From NCBI RefSeq assembly GCF_000257645.1, contig NZ_AJHJ01000012.1, forward strand, positions 62,001 to 126,000: a DNA stretch of 64,000 nt, in the 5' to 3' direction. The first letter of the stretch is position 1. The number at the start of each line of letters is the position of its first letter. Positions 9,707-20,328 of this stretch are shown piece after piece. The position numbers were made by a program, and so were the translations under genes. Source of the stretch: Serratia sp. M24T3. Its GTDB lineage: Bacteria > Pseudomonadota > Gammaproteobacteria > Enterobacterales > Enterobacteriaceae. The notes below the pieces were generated by a model. It worked only from the letters and a program-made list of their open reading frames with translations, ran no database searches and had not been told where the DNA came from.

Positions 9707-10684
9707 ATGGCTAACATGTTTGCCCTGATACTGGCAGTTGCAACGCTGGTAACCGGGATAATCTGGTGTTTGGATCGTTTTAAACTGGCTCCTGCGCGTC
9801 GGGAGAAAATTGCTCGCCTAAAAGTTGAAACGGCGGGTGCGGTAGACGACAAAACCCTGAGCAAGGCTGCTAAACAGCCGGGCTGGGTTGAAACTTGTGC
9901 TTCCGTATTTCCGGTATTGCTGGTGGTATTTGTTGTTCGTTCCTTTATTTACGAACCTTTCCAGATCCCATCAGGCTCAATGATGCCGACGCTGCTTATT
10001 GGCGACTTTATTGTGGTCGAAAAATACGCTTATGGACTTAAAGATCCGATTACCCAGACCAAGCTTATCCCTACCGGTGAGCCGAAACGTGGTGATGTCG
10101 TGGTGTTTAAATATCCTCTGAATCCTCAAGTGGATTATATTAAGCGTCTGGTGGGTTTGCCGGGTGACCGCATAACTTACGATCCAATGAGTAAAGAAGT
10201 TACCGTTCAACCGGCGTGTGATAATGGTCAGGCGTGTGATAAAGCGCTGCCGATTACTTATACTCCTAATGAACCGAGCAATTTTGTGCAGACCTTCGGC
10301 CAGTCTTCTGGCAGTGAGGCCACCAGTGGTTTCTATGAAACGGATCCTACGGCTCCAGTCCCACAGGACGGCGTTCGTCTGATTGCGCGTAAAGAAAATC
10401 TGGGGGGTGTTACTCATAATATTCTTATTGTTCCCGGCGCTCGCGATCAGCTTGGTGCTTATTACCAACAACCTGGTCAACCGCTGGCAACCTGGGTTGT
10501 TCCCGCCGGTCATTATTTCATGATGGGTGATAACCGTGATAACAGCGCTGACAGCCGTTATTGGGGCTTTGTGCCGGAAAAAGATCTGGTAGGCAGAGCA
10601 TCAGGTATTTGGATGAGCTTTAAGAAGCAAGAAGGCGAATGGCCAACGGGCATCCGGATTAGCCGTATTGGTGGAATTCATTAA
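9707..10684 (+). CDS. lepB: Signal peptidase I (LepB)
   Basis: 325 residues. Two N-terminal membrane helices (about 3-22 and 60-78) anchor the periplasmic catalytic domain. The catalytic serine is S91 in PSGSMMPT and the general-base lysine is K146 in DYIKRLVGLPGD. Box E (GDNRDNSADSRYWG) follows. It removes Sec and Tat signal peptides. RBS AAGGAG lies before the ATG. Second gene after lepA; a hairpin follows at 10686-10717 before rnc. Confidence 0.99.
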   Translation: MANMFALILAVATLVTGIIWCLDRFKLAPARREKIARLKVETAGAVDDKTLSKAAKQPGWVETCASVFPVLLVVFVVRSFIYEPFQIPSGSMMPTLLIGDFIVVEKYAYGLKDPITQTKLIPTGEPKRGDVVVFKYPLNPQVDYIKRLVGLPGDRITYDPMSKEVTVQPACDNGQACDKALPITYTPNEPSNFVQTFGQSSGSEATSGFYETDPTAPVPQDGVRLIARKENLGGVTHNILIVPGARDQLGAYYQQPGQPLATWVVPAGHYFMMGDNRDNSADSRYWGFVPEKDLVGRASGIWMSFKKQEGEWPTGIRISRIGGIH

Positions 10685-10685
10685 T

Positions 10686-10717
10686 AATATGCCCGTCCTG
10701 CAAGGGGCGGGCATATT
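10686..10717 (+). other. Stable hairpin in the lepB-rnc spacer
   Basis: AATATGCCCGTCC (10686-10698) pairs with GGGCGGGCATATT (10705-10717): 13 bp with one G-U pair and a six-base loop, directly after the lepB stop. There is no following T-run, so it is not a classical terminator. It could protect the lepB 3' end or be an RNase III substrate in an rnc leader, by analogy with E. coli where rnc is autoregulated by cleavage of its leader. The rest of the 212-bp spacer holds no gene. Confidence 0.5.
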
Positions 10718-10893
10718 AACGCAGCATTATTATTCCACTCGTTGTAGAATATCCCTTCGAGCGATAAAAGTTGGCGACCCTCTTTTTAAAATAAAGGGAG
10801 CTACTGCAAACGAAACAGCTTTGGATCGATTTTTGGTGAAGCAGGCCTGTTCCGTATGCTGAAGTTTTTGACGCATTCTTGATCTATTGGTAA

Positions 10894-12479
<1,586 letters not shown>

Positions 12480-12490
12480 GGTCTGCGCCT

Positions 12491-13228
12491 ATGGAAGGCT
12501 GGCAACGCGCATTTGTCTTACATGGGCGGCCTTACAGTGAAACCAGCCTGATGGTTGATTTGTTCACTGAAGGGCAAGGGCGGGTGCGCATACTGGCAAA
12601 AGGTGCGCGTGGCCGCCGATCCAATTTAAAAGGCTGTTTGCAGCCGTTTACCCCGCTGCTGGTCCGTTGGACCGGGCGGGGTGAAGTCAAAACCCTGCGC
12701 AATGCTGAAGCGGTTTCTCTGGCACTTCCTCTTTCCGGTTCAATCGTTTACAGCGGCCTGTACGTCAACGAGCTGGTATCGCGCGTGCTTGAGCAGGAAA
12801 CTAATTACTCCTCGCTGTTTTTCGATTACCTGCACTGCCTGCAAAACCTGGCCGCGGCCTCAACCTCGCCTGAACATGCCTTACGGCAGTTTGAACTGGC
12901 GTTGCTGCAACATCTTGGCTATGGCGTGGATTTTTTGCACTGCGCGGGCAGCGGTGAAGAAGTCAGTGAAACCATGACTTATCGTTATCGTGAAGAGAAA
13001 GGTTTTATCGCCAGCCTGGTGATCGACAACACTAGTTTTACCGGTCGTGATCTGATGGCACTCGCTACCCGTGAATTCCCCGATGCCAATACTTTGCGCG
13101 CCGCCAAACGTTTCACCCGCATCGCATTAAAACCCTATCTTGGCGGTAAGCCGCTGAAAAGCAGAGAACTGTTTCGTCAGTTTGTATTGAAAAAACCCGC
13201 ACCTGCTGCTGAAAATCCTACCGACTGA
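12491..13228 (+). CDS. recO: DNA repair protein RecO
   Basis: 245 residues. An N-terminal OB fold (residues ~1-80: [19 protein letters not shown], then GVRG-like GARGRRS) is followed by a helical domain. RecO loads RecA onto SSB-coated gaps with RecR and RecF. It is third in the rnc operon. A 100-bp spacer separates it from pdxJ, long enough for an internal promoter. The zinc-ribbon cysteines found in some RecO families are reduced to a single Cys (FLHCAGS), as in enterics. Confidence 0.97.
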   Translation: MEGWQRAFVLHGRPYSETSLMVDLFTEGQGRVRILAKGARGRRSNLKGCLQPFTPLLVRWTGRGEVKTLRNAEAVSLALPLSGSIVYSGLYVNELVSRVLEQETNYSSLFFDYLHCLQNLAAASTSPEHALRQFELALLQHLGYGVDFLHCAGSGEEVSETMTYRYREEKGFIASLVIDNTSFTGRDLMALATREFPDANTLRAAKRFTRIALKPYLGGKPLKSRELFRQFVLKKPAPAAENPTD

Positions 13229-13328
13229 TTTTGTCTGTGTGCGCGTAAGCGTGTAAACTGCCGCCTATATCTGCTAAGTTCTGCTGCGTTTCGAACCCTT
13301 ATGGGTATCACAAAATTAGGAGTGTTTC

Positions 13329-14060
13329 ATGGCTGAGTTACTGTTGGGCGTCAATATTGACCACATCGCGACCCTGAGAAACGCGCGCGGTACCGCGTAT
13401 CCGGATCCTGTACAGGCGGCTTTCGTGGCTGAACAGGCTGGCGCTGACGGTATCACCGTACACCTGCGCGAAGATCGTCGCCACATCACCGATCGCGACG
13501 TGCGGATCCTGCGCGAAACTATCCAGACTCGCATGAATCTCGAGATGGCCGTGACTGACGAAATGGTCGGTATTGCCTGTGATATCAAACCGCATTTCTG
13601 CTGTCTGGTACCGGAAAAGCGCGAAGAAGTGACTACCGAAGGCGGGCTGGACGTGGCTGGCCAGAAAGACAAAATGACCTTTGCGGTTGAGCGCTTATCA
13701 CAGGCTGGCATTCTGGTTTCTCTGTTTATCGACCCAGACGTGCGCCAGATTGACGCCGCTGTTGCTGTCGGCGCGCCATATATTGAAATTCATACCGGTG
13801 CCTACGCCGAAGCCCCAGAAGGCATTCATCGTGATTCTGAGTTTAAACGTATTAAAGATGCTGCCATCTATGCCGCATCGAAAGGCCTGAAGGTTAATGC
13901 GGGTCACGGTCTGACCTATAAAAATGTTCAGCCGATTGCTGCGCTGCCAGAAATGCACGAACTGAACATCGGCCACTCAATTATCGGTCAGGCGGTGTTT
14001 GACGGTTTAGCCGGCGCAGTCAGTGAAATGAAAGCCTTGATGCGGGAAGCGCGCCGATAA
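13329..14060 (+). CDS. pdxJ: Pyridoxine 5'-phosphate synthase PdxJ
   Basis: 243 residues, a TIM barrel that condenses 1-deoxyxylulose-5-phosphate with 3-amino-2-oxopropyl phosphate to form pyridoxine 5'-phosphate. Diagnostic stretches are [17 protein letters not shown] (residues ~5-21), [16 protein letters not shown] and the phosphate-binding [20 protein letters not shown] lies before ATG. Its TAA overlaps the acpS ATG (TAATG), as in E. coli. Confidence 0.98.
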   Translation: MAELLLGVNIDHIATLRNARGTAYPDPVQAAFVAEQAGADGITVHLREDRRHITDRDVRILRETIQTRMNLEMAVTDEMVGIACDIKPHFCCLVPEKREEVTTEGGLDVAGQKDKMTFAVERLSQAGILVSLFIDPDVRQIDAAVAVGAPYIEIHTGAYAEAPEGIHRDSEFKRIKDAAIYAASKGLKVNAGHGLTYKNVQPIAALPEMHELNIGHSIIGQAVFDGLAGAVSEMKALMREARR

Positions 14061-14440
14061 TGGCGATTCTTGGGCTGGGCACCGATATTGTCGAGATTAT
14101 CCGCATCGAAGCGGTAGTTGAACGCAGTGGTGACAGGCTGGCTAAGCGTATTTTAAGCGCCAACGAATGGCAGTTATACCTTAACCATCAGCAGCCGGTG
14201 CGTTTTCTGGCTAAGCGATTTGCGGTCAAAGAAGCGGCGGCAAAAGCGCTGGGAACGGGTATTCGCAACGGTCTGGCGTTTGAGCAGTTTGAAGTCGTTA
14301 ATGATGCATTGGGCAAGCCGAGTCTGGTTTTTCACGACCGCGCGGCGGAAATGGTGGCTGAGTTCGGTGTTAAAGCGGTCCACGTGACGCTGGCCGATGA
14401 GCGTCACTATGCCTGTGCTACGGTTATCATCGAAAACTAG
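14060..14440 (+). CDS. acpS: Holo-[acyl-carrier-protein] synthase AcpS
   Basis: 126 residues. It transfers 4'-phosphopantetheine from CoA to the serine of apo-ACP. The metal-binding Asp lies in [10 protein letters not shown] (residue ~9) and the Glu in [15 protein letters not shown]. One-base overlap with pdxJ couples them. It converges on yfhL with a 39-bp gap, the same order as E. coli pdxJ-acpS-yfhL. Confidence 0.98.
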   Translation: MAILGLGTDIVEIIRIEAVVERSGDRLAKRILSANEWQLYLNHQQPVRFLAKRFAVKEAAAKALGTGIRNGLAFEQFEVVNDALGKPSLVFHDRAAEMVAEFGVKAVHVTLADERHYACATVIIEN

Positions 14441-14479
14441 TGATTAACGATGATTTTATAGCTGCATCACTCTGCTGAC

Positions 14480-14740
14480 TCAAAGCTTTGTGGAATGGTG
14501 CAGCAGCACAAATTTATCCCACAGCTGGTCATTGGCTTCGCGGCGTTGCGGGTCGATGATAATCGTATGGTCGATCGGGCAGACTATCTGGCAGGTCGGC
14601 GCATCGTAATGGCCGACACACTCTGTACAGCGCTCGCTGTCAATCTGGTAAAATTCATCGCCCATCGTGATAGCCTGATTCGGGCATTCCGGCTCGCACA
14701 TGTCGCAATTGATGCATTTATAAGTAATTAGCAGCGCCAT
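14480..14740 (-). CDS. yfhL: 2[4Fe-4S] ferredoxin YfhL
   Basis: 86-residue ferredoxin of the Allochromatium-type family. Eight cysteines lie at 9, 12, 15, 19 and 38, 41, 50, 54. The extended spacing between 41 and 50 (CVGHYDAPTC) is the hallmark of this subclass and lowers one cluster's potential. Electron partners are unknown here. A near-consensus FNR site at 14818-14831 lies about 78 bp upstream of the start and could make expression oxygen-dependent. Confidence 0.95.
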   Translation of the reverse strand: MALLITYKCINCDMCEPECPNQAITMGDEFYQIDSERCTECVGHYDAPTCQIVCPIDHTIIIDPQRREANDQLWDKFVLLHHSTKL

Positions 14741-14817
14741 GACTTTCTCGGCATCAGAAGAAAAGGGCAGAGATTATAGCAACCCTATTTCTTCCTACGC
14801 CGATAGCTGACAGGAGT

Positions 14818-14831
14818 CTGATATAGATCAA
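14818..14831 (-). promoter_or_regulatory. Possible FNR box upstream of yfhL
   Basis: CTGATATAGATCAA matches the FNR consensus TTGAT-N4-ATCAA at nine of ten positions. It lies in the gap upstream of the yfhL ferredoxin gene, at a distance compatible with an activator site. No other gene starts here; the acyltransferase ends at 14866 on the same strand. Confidence 0.35.
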
Positions 14832-14865
14832 TAAAAACACCGGTTAACAGATGTCTAAAGGGAGT

Positions 14866-16845
14866 TTATTCCGCAACTTCTTTCAGTGGATTGCCTTTGA
14901 GCTGCAAATACAACTCGCCCAACTTCTGTGATGCATACGCGGTAATATGATTATCATCTGCAAAAAGCGGGATGCCATCGAACTCCATCAAGCATTTTTT
15001 GCCGTTACATCTTGCATCCTGTGGGTCGATAAATATAAGAGTAGGGTACTTGACCTGTAGCTGATTAAAAATAGGAATGAACCAATCAGTGTTTTGGTTT
15101 CTAATCGGCACTGTTTCACAGCTATTAGGAATATATTTTTTCCTTAAAACTGTATGTTGCTTTATACAGCCGGGATAGTGACTGTTTAGAGGAGCAATCT
15201 GTTTCATAATCACGGGAGTTGAACCCGCTTTGACGATAATATCTAGCGCCTCATTAAGCGCTGTAGAGATTTTTTCTCGAGATTCTATAACGGAATAAAT
15301 TTTCCCTTTGTCATTAGTGCTGATATCAGCACCGTACAAGTCCCATCGTTGAGCAATAATAACATAGTTATATTTATTGTTTTTTACCTTTGCATAATAT
15401 TTTTGTGACTCATCGTGACAAGATAAATTAATCTGATCGTATTGGCCACTAGTTTGAAACTGATAATAATTTGGCAGTGACAGACAGGCACCTCGGCTCA
15501 ATGTCGTTATTGCCTGATGGGCATCTTTACCCAGGATGTTAAAGAAATTGAAGAAATGACCAGCATGGGAATCACCAATCAATAAGGCAGTTTTTATTGC
15601 CTTATTATCACCCATAATACATTTTTTATTATCCCCATCTGTTTTGATATCATAACAATATTTTCTTTGAGCAGAGTTGGGTTCATTGGATTTGGCCAGA
15701 ACCGTAGCGTACTCCTTACCGAAGCGATCTGTAAATCCCTCATTGTTTCTTACTAAAGTGCGCAGCAGCATCGTTATAATAAGGGGAGTTAAGACTAGCA
15801 AGACGACCGTTTTTAATAAGCCGACTTTTTTAATACGATAAGGTTTTTCTATATAAATGAAAGACAGGTAAGCAGTGATGCCTGTTAGTACAAAACAAAC
15901 TACTATAAAAGTGGCGTTTTCTCTGATATCTAAATAACGTGCTGTGGCAAAAATAGGCCAGTGCCAGAGATATAGTGAATAAGAAAGTGTACCAATAAAT
16001 ACCAGCACGGGATTAGACAGTAACTTGGTGGTAACTCCTTTCCCCGTACTGCCAATAATAATCAATGCGGCGACGGCTATTGATACGATAACACTCGTAT
16101 AATTGGGGTAACCATAAACAATATTCGTTCGCGTGGTGCAATAAGCCAGTATGGCTAGCGAGGCCAGGCCAAGTAGAGAGCCAAGATGCTTGTTAAGTTT
16201 TAATTTTTGGTAATTTAGAACCGCTAAACAACTCCCCGTCATTAGTTCAAATAGGCGGCAGCTCAAGAAATAGTAGCTTTTGCTCGGATAGTGTGCAGAA
16301 AGGAATAGGCAAATTATCAACGCTAATAGGGTGAGGGCGATAGTTATGACACCAATGAATCTTTTAGGCACAAAGCGATGGACAAGTAATAGCCCAGGTG
16401 GCAGGAATAAATACCATTGCCATTCAATAGAAAGAGACCAAGTGTGCAGTAGCAAATGGGTCATGGTATCGCCAGCGCCATATTGCACAGCATTGCGGGC
16501 GGAATATATGTTAGACATAAATGAAGCAGCATATTTAGCGCTGGTCATGTATTCTTTGAAGTCGCTTGGTAAATACAGTATGACAGCGATAATCATGGTG
16601 AAAATGAGTGCTGCAATAAATGAGGGTTGCAGTCGCCAAAGACGACGGCTATAAAATTCGGATAATGAAAAATTACCATTGTTGATTGAAGTGTTAATTA
16701 TTGAAGTAATTAAATACCCTGAAATCACGAAAAAGATATCGACACCGATAAATCCTGAAGAAAAAAAAGTAAATCCCGCATGAAAAAATAAAACAAATAA
16801 AACCGCGATGGCACGAAGCCCGTCGATATCAGAGCGATAATTCAT
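14866..16845 (-). CDS. OafA/YrhL-type membrane O-acyltransferase with C-terminal SGNH domain
   Basis: 659 residues. The N-terminal acyltransferase-3 domain (about residues 1-350, ten or more membrane helices) begins YRSDIDGLRAIAVLFVLFFH, with the conserved His at ~22 and then FIGVDIFFVISGYLI. The periplasmic SGNH domain (about 410-650) shows GDSHAGH and the C-terminal DDNHIT Asp/His pair. Such proteins acetylate O-antigen, capsule or other surface glycans. RBS AAGGCG precedes ATG. Clearly more A+T-rich than its neighbours and inserted between yfhL and yfhH, so probably horizontally acquired. The acceptor glycan cannot be named. Confidence 0.93.
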   Translation of the reverse strand: MNYRSDIDGLRAIAVLFVLFFHAGFTFFSSGFIGVDIFFVISGYLITSIINTSINNGNFSLSEFYSRRLWRLQPSFIAALIFTMIIAVILYLPSDFKEYMTSAKYAASFMSNIYSARNAVQYGAGDTMTHLLLHTWSLSIEWQWYLFLPPGLLLVHRFVPKRFIGVITIALTLLALIICLFLSAHYPSKSYYFLSCRLFELMTGSCLAVLNYQKLKLNKHLGSLLGLASLAILAYCTTRTNIVYGYPNYTSVIVSIAVAALIIIGSTGKGVTTKLLSNPVLVFIGTLSYSLYLWHWPIFATARYLDIRENATFIVVCFVLTGITAYLSFIYIEKPYRIKKVGLLKTVVLLVLTPLIITMLLRTLVRNNEGFTDRFGKEYATVLAKSNEPNSAQRKYCYDIKTDGDNKKCIMGDNKAIKTALLIGDSHAGHFFNFFNILGKDAHQAITTLSRGACLSLPNYYQFQTSGQYDQINLSCHDESQKYYAKVKNNKYNYVIIAQRWDLYGADISTNDKGKIYSVIESREKISTALNEALDIIVKAGSTPVIMKQIAPLNSHYPGCIKQHTVLRKKYIPNSCETVPIRNQNTDWFIPIFNQLQVKYPTLIFIDPQDARCNGKKCLMEFDGIPLFADDNHITAYASQKLGELYLQLKGNPLKEVAE

Positions 16846-16997
16846 TTCTACGCCTTGTTCAATAAATTGACAAATACAAAATATTTATTTAAGACGCAGA
16901 TTATATCAGCAAGGCTTTTTTACATTGGTCAACACAAGCCACTTTTTCCTTATTTTACCCTGATGCAATCCTGATAATCCCTTAATTCATCTGAGTA

Positions 16998-17846
16998 TTA
17001 ACTGATTTTTTTAACTAAAGCCTCACTGTGTTTTATTCTTTCAGGCGCTTTTTCAGTATCCTGCTGAATTAACGCCATAAACAGAATGTCAGTTAATGAA
17101 TACTGTGCCGTGCTGGCAGAAATTGCGGCGCCGCGCGTTACCGGTAATTCTGCCAGTGTATAAAGGCAGTGATCGCTCTGCTGTTGCAGCGTGTTGGGGG
17201 AGAAGCTGGTCAGTGCCAGCGTTTTCGCTCCAGCCTTGCGCGCCACCTCGGCGGCCAGATTAATCTCCCTCCGTTCACCGCTAAACGAAATTGCCAACAA
17301 TAAATCCTCTTCACTGAGCGCCTGAACCGTTGCCAGCAGCACGTGAGTATCCGATTCGGCAATCGCCGTTAGCCCAATTTTTAACAATTTATAAGCAAAA
17401 TCCTTTGCTACCAGACCTGAAGCGCCAATGCCGGCAATAATGATTTTTCGTGCCTGCGTGAGCATAAATAACGCCTGCTGCAAACGCTGCTCACTGTTGA
17501 CATCCAGCGTGGCGCGAAGGGCGGCGTGTTTCTCTGCCAGCAGCTTTTCGCCTACCGTCAACAGACTATCAGTGCTAAGAATACGGTTATGTACAGTGAC
17601 CGCTGCATCAGTCGGCGGAACAGACAGCGCCTCGCTCATTGCCAGTTTAAGCGCTGGAAAGCCTTTGTAACCCAGCTTCTGGGCAAACTTGACGACCCCG
17701 GACTGGCTAACGCCTGCCAACTCGGCCAATTTTTGCGAGCTTAAGTGCCGCGCCTTGTCCGGATGGGCGAGAAGGAAATCGGCCAGTTTCCTATCGTTTT
17801 CAGCAAACTGGGGGTACATCTGACGGATGCGGATCATACTGCTCAT
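16998..17846 (-). CDS. yfhH: RpiR/MurR-family regulator YfhH
   Basis: 282 residues. The N-terminal HTH_6 domain (about 1-75, with RHLSSQKLAELAGVSQSGVVKFAQKLGYKGF) is followed by a SIS sugar-phosphate-binding domain (about 120-260, with IIAGIGASGLVAKDFAYKLLKIG and DLLLAISFSGERREI). It resembles E. coli YfhH, which sits at the same chromosomal spot and has no assigned role, more than E. coli MurR. Here it is divergent from murQ-murP, strongly suggesting control of that operon with MurNAc-6-P as effector. The SIS fold suits a sugar phosphate; the effector is inferred. Confidence 0.92.
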   Translation of the reverse strand: MSSMIRIRQMYPQFAENDRKLADFLLAHPDKARHLSSQKLAELAGVSQSGVVKFAQKLGYKGFPALKLAMSEALSVPPTDAAVTVHNRILSTDSLLTVGEKLLAEKHAALRATLDVNSEQRLQQALFMLTQARKIIIAGIGASGLVAKDFAYKLLKIGLTAIAESDTHVLLATVQALSEEDLLLAISFSGERREINLAAEVARKAGAKTLALTSFSPNTLQQQSDHCLYTLAELPVTRGAAISASTAQYSLTDILFMALIQQDTEKAPERIKHSEALVKKIS

Positions 17847-17911
17847 GATGCTGAGTCCTGTCGAAAGTTATGTCCTGATGTCTCTAAGCTAGCAAAAAAA
17901 ACTCGCTTTGC

Positions 17912-17945
17912 TGAATAAACTATTCAAATATGAGAAATGAATTTC
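17912..17945. promoter_or_regulatory. Paired palindromes in the yfhH-murQ gap
   Basis: TGAATA-AAC-TATTCA (17912-17926) and GAAAT-GA-ATTTC (17934-17945) are two dyad elements eight bases apart. They lie between the divergent yfhH and murQ genes, just upstream of the murQ start. Position and symmetry fit operators for an RpiR-family regulator; binding is inferred. Confidence 0.45.
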
Positions 17946-17969
17946 GAATTAAATATTCCAGAGGTCATG

Positions 17970-18863
17970 ATGAATTTAGGCGCACTTGTATCTGAAACCC
18001 GTAACGCTGCCACGACCCGCCTCGACGAAATGTCGACGCTGGAAATGGTCACTTGCTTTAATGAGGAAGACAGTAAAGTCCCCTTGGCTATCAAGGCAGT
18101 ACTGCCGGAAATCGCCGTGGCGGTAGAACTGGCCGCGAAATCCTTTATGGCCAATGGGCGACTGATTTACCTCGGTGCTGGCACTAGCGGACGCCTTGGC
18201 GTGCTTGACGCTTCGGAGTGTCCGCCGACCTTTGGCGTACCGCACGGCATGGTGATTGGGCTAATTGCCGGTGGGCCGGGTGCTTTACTGAAAGCCGTAG
18301 AAGGGGCTGAAGATAATGCTGAACTTGGCGCCGAAGATTTAAAAAGTCTCAATCTTACTGCCGCCGACACTGTGGTCGGGCTGGCTGCCTCTGGACGCAC
18401 GCCATATGTGATTGGTGCGCTGCGTTATGCTCACAGTCTGGGCTGTGCCACGGTGGCTATCTCTTGTAATCCAGATTCGCCGATTGCCCATGAGGCGCAG
18501 GTTGCTATCTCGCCAGTGGTAGGACCGGAAGCGCTAACCGGTTCCACACGCCTGAAATCAGGCACCGCGCAGAAGTTGGTGCTGAATATGATTTCAACCG
18601 GCGCGATGGTCAAAATTGGCAAGGTGTATCAGAACCTGATGGTCGATGTGAAAGCGACAAACGTCAAGCTGGTGGATCGCGCCTGCCGCATTGTGGTCGA
18701 AGCTACCGGAGCGCAGCGCGCCGAGGCTGAAGCGGCCTTGCAGCAAACCGCGTTCGAGGTAAAACCGGCTATTTTGATGATCCTCGCGCAAATCAGTGCC
18801 GAGCAGGCGATCGTACGTTTGAGTCGGCATCAGGGCTTCCTGCGCGCGGCATTGGCGGAGTAA
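17970..18863 (+). CDS. murQ: N-acetylmuramic acid 6-phosphate etherase MurQ
   Basis: 297 residues from ATG 17970 (E. coli 298). This ATG has AGAGG five bases upstream; ATGs at 17937 and 17967 are in frame, but the first lies inside a palindrome and the second is too close to the RBS. It cleaves the lactyl ether of MurNAc-6-P, giving GlcNAc-6-P and D-lactate. The SIS domain shows [21 protein letters not shown], carrying the catalytic Glu, then [11 protein letters not shown] and [12 protein letters not shown]. murP follows 21 bp later. Confidence 0.96.
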   Translation: MNLGALVSETRNAATTRLDEMSTLEMVTCFNEEDSKVPLAIKAVLPEIAVAVELAAKSFMANGRLIYLGAGTSGRLGVLDASECPPTFGVPHGMVIGLIAGGPGALLKAVEGAEDNAELGAEDLKSLNLTAADTVVGLAASGRTPYVIGALRYAHSLGCATVAISCNPDSPIAHEAQVAISPVVGPEALTGSTRLKSGTAQKLVLNMISTGAMVKIGKVYQNLMVDVKATNVKLVDRACRIVVEATGAQRAEAEAALQQTAFEVKPAILMILAQISAEQAIVRLSRHQGFLRAALAE

Positions 18864-18884
18864 AAACCAGTTTCAGGAGAATAA

Positions 18885-20324
18885 ATGGCAACGGATAAAA
18901 CTCAGATATTGGCAACGCAGATCCTTAACGGCGTTGGCGGAGCAACCAATATCATTAAACTTGAAAATTGCATGACCCGGGTCAGGATTGAAGTTGAAAA
19001 TGAGCAGTTGCTGGATCTCCCTGGACTTAAAAAGCTGGAAGGGATTAAGGGTTACGTCAAGCAGGGTCAACAACATCAGCTGGTAGTCGGGCCGGGCGCT
19101 GCGGGCAGGGTAGTTGAGGCAATGCAGAGTTTGTTGGCCGACGGCATTAAACAGCCAAAGACTTTCGATGCCAGTCAGCGGTTCACCAGCGCTGTTCTTG
19201 ACAACGATGTCACTAACAAAGACTTCGTTAACAATGACATTACTCAGAGTAAAGCCCAAGCCAAGGCAAAATATTCAGCACCGATGAGTGGCGCGCTGCG
19301 CCAGCTCGCCAACGTTTTCATCCCTCTGATCCCGGCGTTTATCGCCTCGGGCCTTATCACTGGCATTATCAACCTGCTTAAGCGGCCTGATATCGCCGGG
19401 CATCTGGCGCTGGATTATCCCAACGCGCTCGCGCTGCTCGGAGTTTTCGGCGGTGCGGTGTTTGCGATCATGAATATTCTGGTTGGCGTTAATGCCGCTC
19501 GAGTCTTTGGGGGATCTCAGGCGATGGGCGGAGTGATGGCTGGTATTCTTTCCAGCCCGCAGCTGGCGCAAATTACGCTGTTTGGCGAGGCGCTGCAGCC
19601 GGGGCGCGGTGGTGTTATTGCTGTGCTGCTGGTGGTGGCGCTGATGTGCTGGGTTGAAAAACGTCTGCGGCGTCTGTTGCCGGAATCGGTGGAACTGATC
19701 CTTAATCCGCTGTTTACCACTCTGATTACTGCAACACTGGCGATAGTGATCCTCCAGCCGTTGGGTGGCCTTATCTCTGACGGGATTGCTCAAGGAGTAA
19801 ATATCGCCATTGATCGCGGCGGTTTGGCCGTTGGAGCGGTATTGGCAGGATTGTTTCTGCCGCTGGTGCTTTCCGGTTTACATCAGGGGCTGGTGCCTAT
19901 CCACGTTGAACTGATTCAGGCGCACGGTTCTAATCCTTTGTTGCCGATACTTGCCATGGCCGGTGTCGGGCAGGTCGGGGCGGCCATCGCGGTGCTCATT
20001 AAAACTCGCAATCCAAGGCTTAAAAAGGTCATCAAGGGCGCATTGCCGGTGGGGATACTGGGTATCGGTGAGCCGCTGATCTTCGGCGTCACGCTGCCTC
20101 TGGGGCGACCTTTTATTGCCGCCTGTCTGGGTGGTGCGGTTGGCGGTGCGCTAATATGTTATTGGAAAGTGGCGACAGTCATTACTTTCGGCATTTCTGG
20201 TCTGCCTTTGGCGTTGACCATTATCTCCGGTAAAGTCATGCTCTATCTCACTGGGGCCCTGATCACTATGGTGGCCGGTTTTATTTTTACCTGGATTATG
20301 GGGTTCAACGATCCCGAGGAGTAA
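18885..20324 (+). CDS. murP: PTS MurNAc transporter, EIIBC component (MurP)
   Basis: 479 residues. The N-terminal EIIB domain (about 1-85) has the phospho-accepting C29 in LENCMTRVRIE. The C-terminal EIIC domain (about 135-475) has around ten helices and the GEP signature GIGEPLIFGVTLP. There is no EIIA domain, so phosphate should come from Crr (EIIA-Glc) as for E. coli MurP. Operon partner of murQ: import yields MurNAc-6-P for MurQ. The alternative is a sucrose- or trehalose-family EIIBC, but the murQ context decides. pgpC begins four bases after its stop. Confidence 0.92.
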   Translation: MATDKTQILATQILNGVGGATNIIKLENCMTRVRIEVENEQLLDLPGLKKLEGIKGYVKQGQQHQLVVGPGAAGRVVEAMQSLLADGIKQPKTFDASQRFTSAVLDNDVTNKDFVNNDITQSKAQAKAKYSAPMSGALRQLANVFIPLIPAFIASGLITGIINLLKRPDIAGHLALDYPNALALLGVFGGAVFAIMNILVGVNAARVFGGSQAMGGVMAGILSSPQLAQITLFGEALQPGRGGVIAVLLVVALMCWVEKRLRRLLPESVELILNPLFTTLITATLAIVILQPLGGLISDGIAQGVNIAIDRGGLAVGAVLAGLFLPLVLSGLHQGLVPIHVELIQAHGSNPLLPILAMAGVGQVGAAIAVLIKTRNPRLKKVIKGALPVGILGIGEPLIFGVTLPLGRPFIAACLGGAVGGALICYWKVATVITFGISGLPLALTIISGKVMLYLTGALITMVAGFIFTWIMGFNDPEE

Positions 20325-20328
20325 CGCA

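Noticed and set aside
16998-17846. Naming the RpiR regulator murR
   Set aside because: The sequence and its place between yfhL and pgpC agree better with E. coli YfhH; the function may still be MurR-like.
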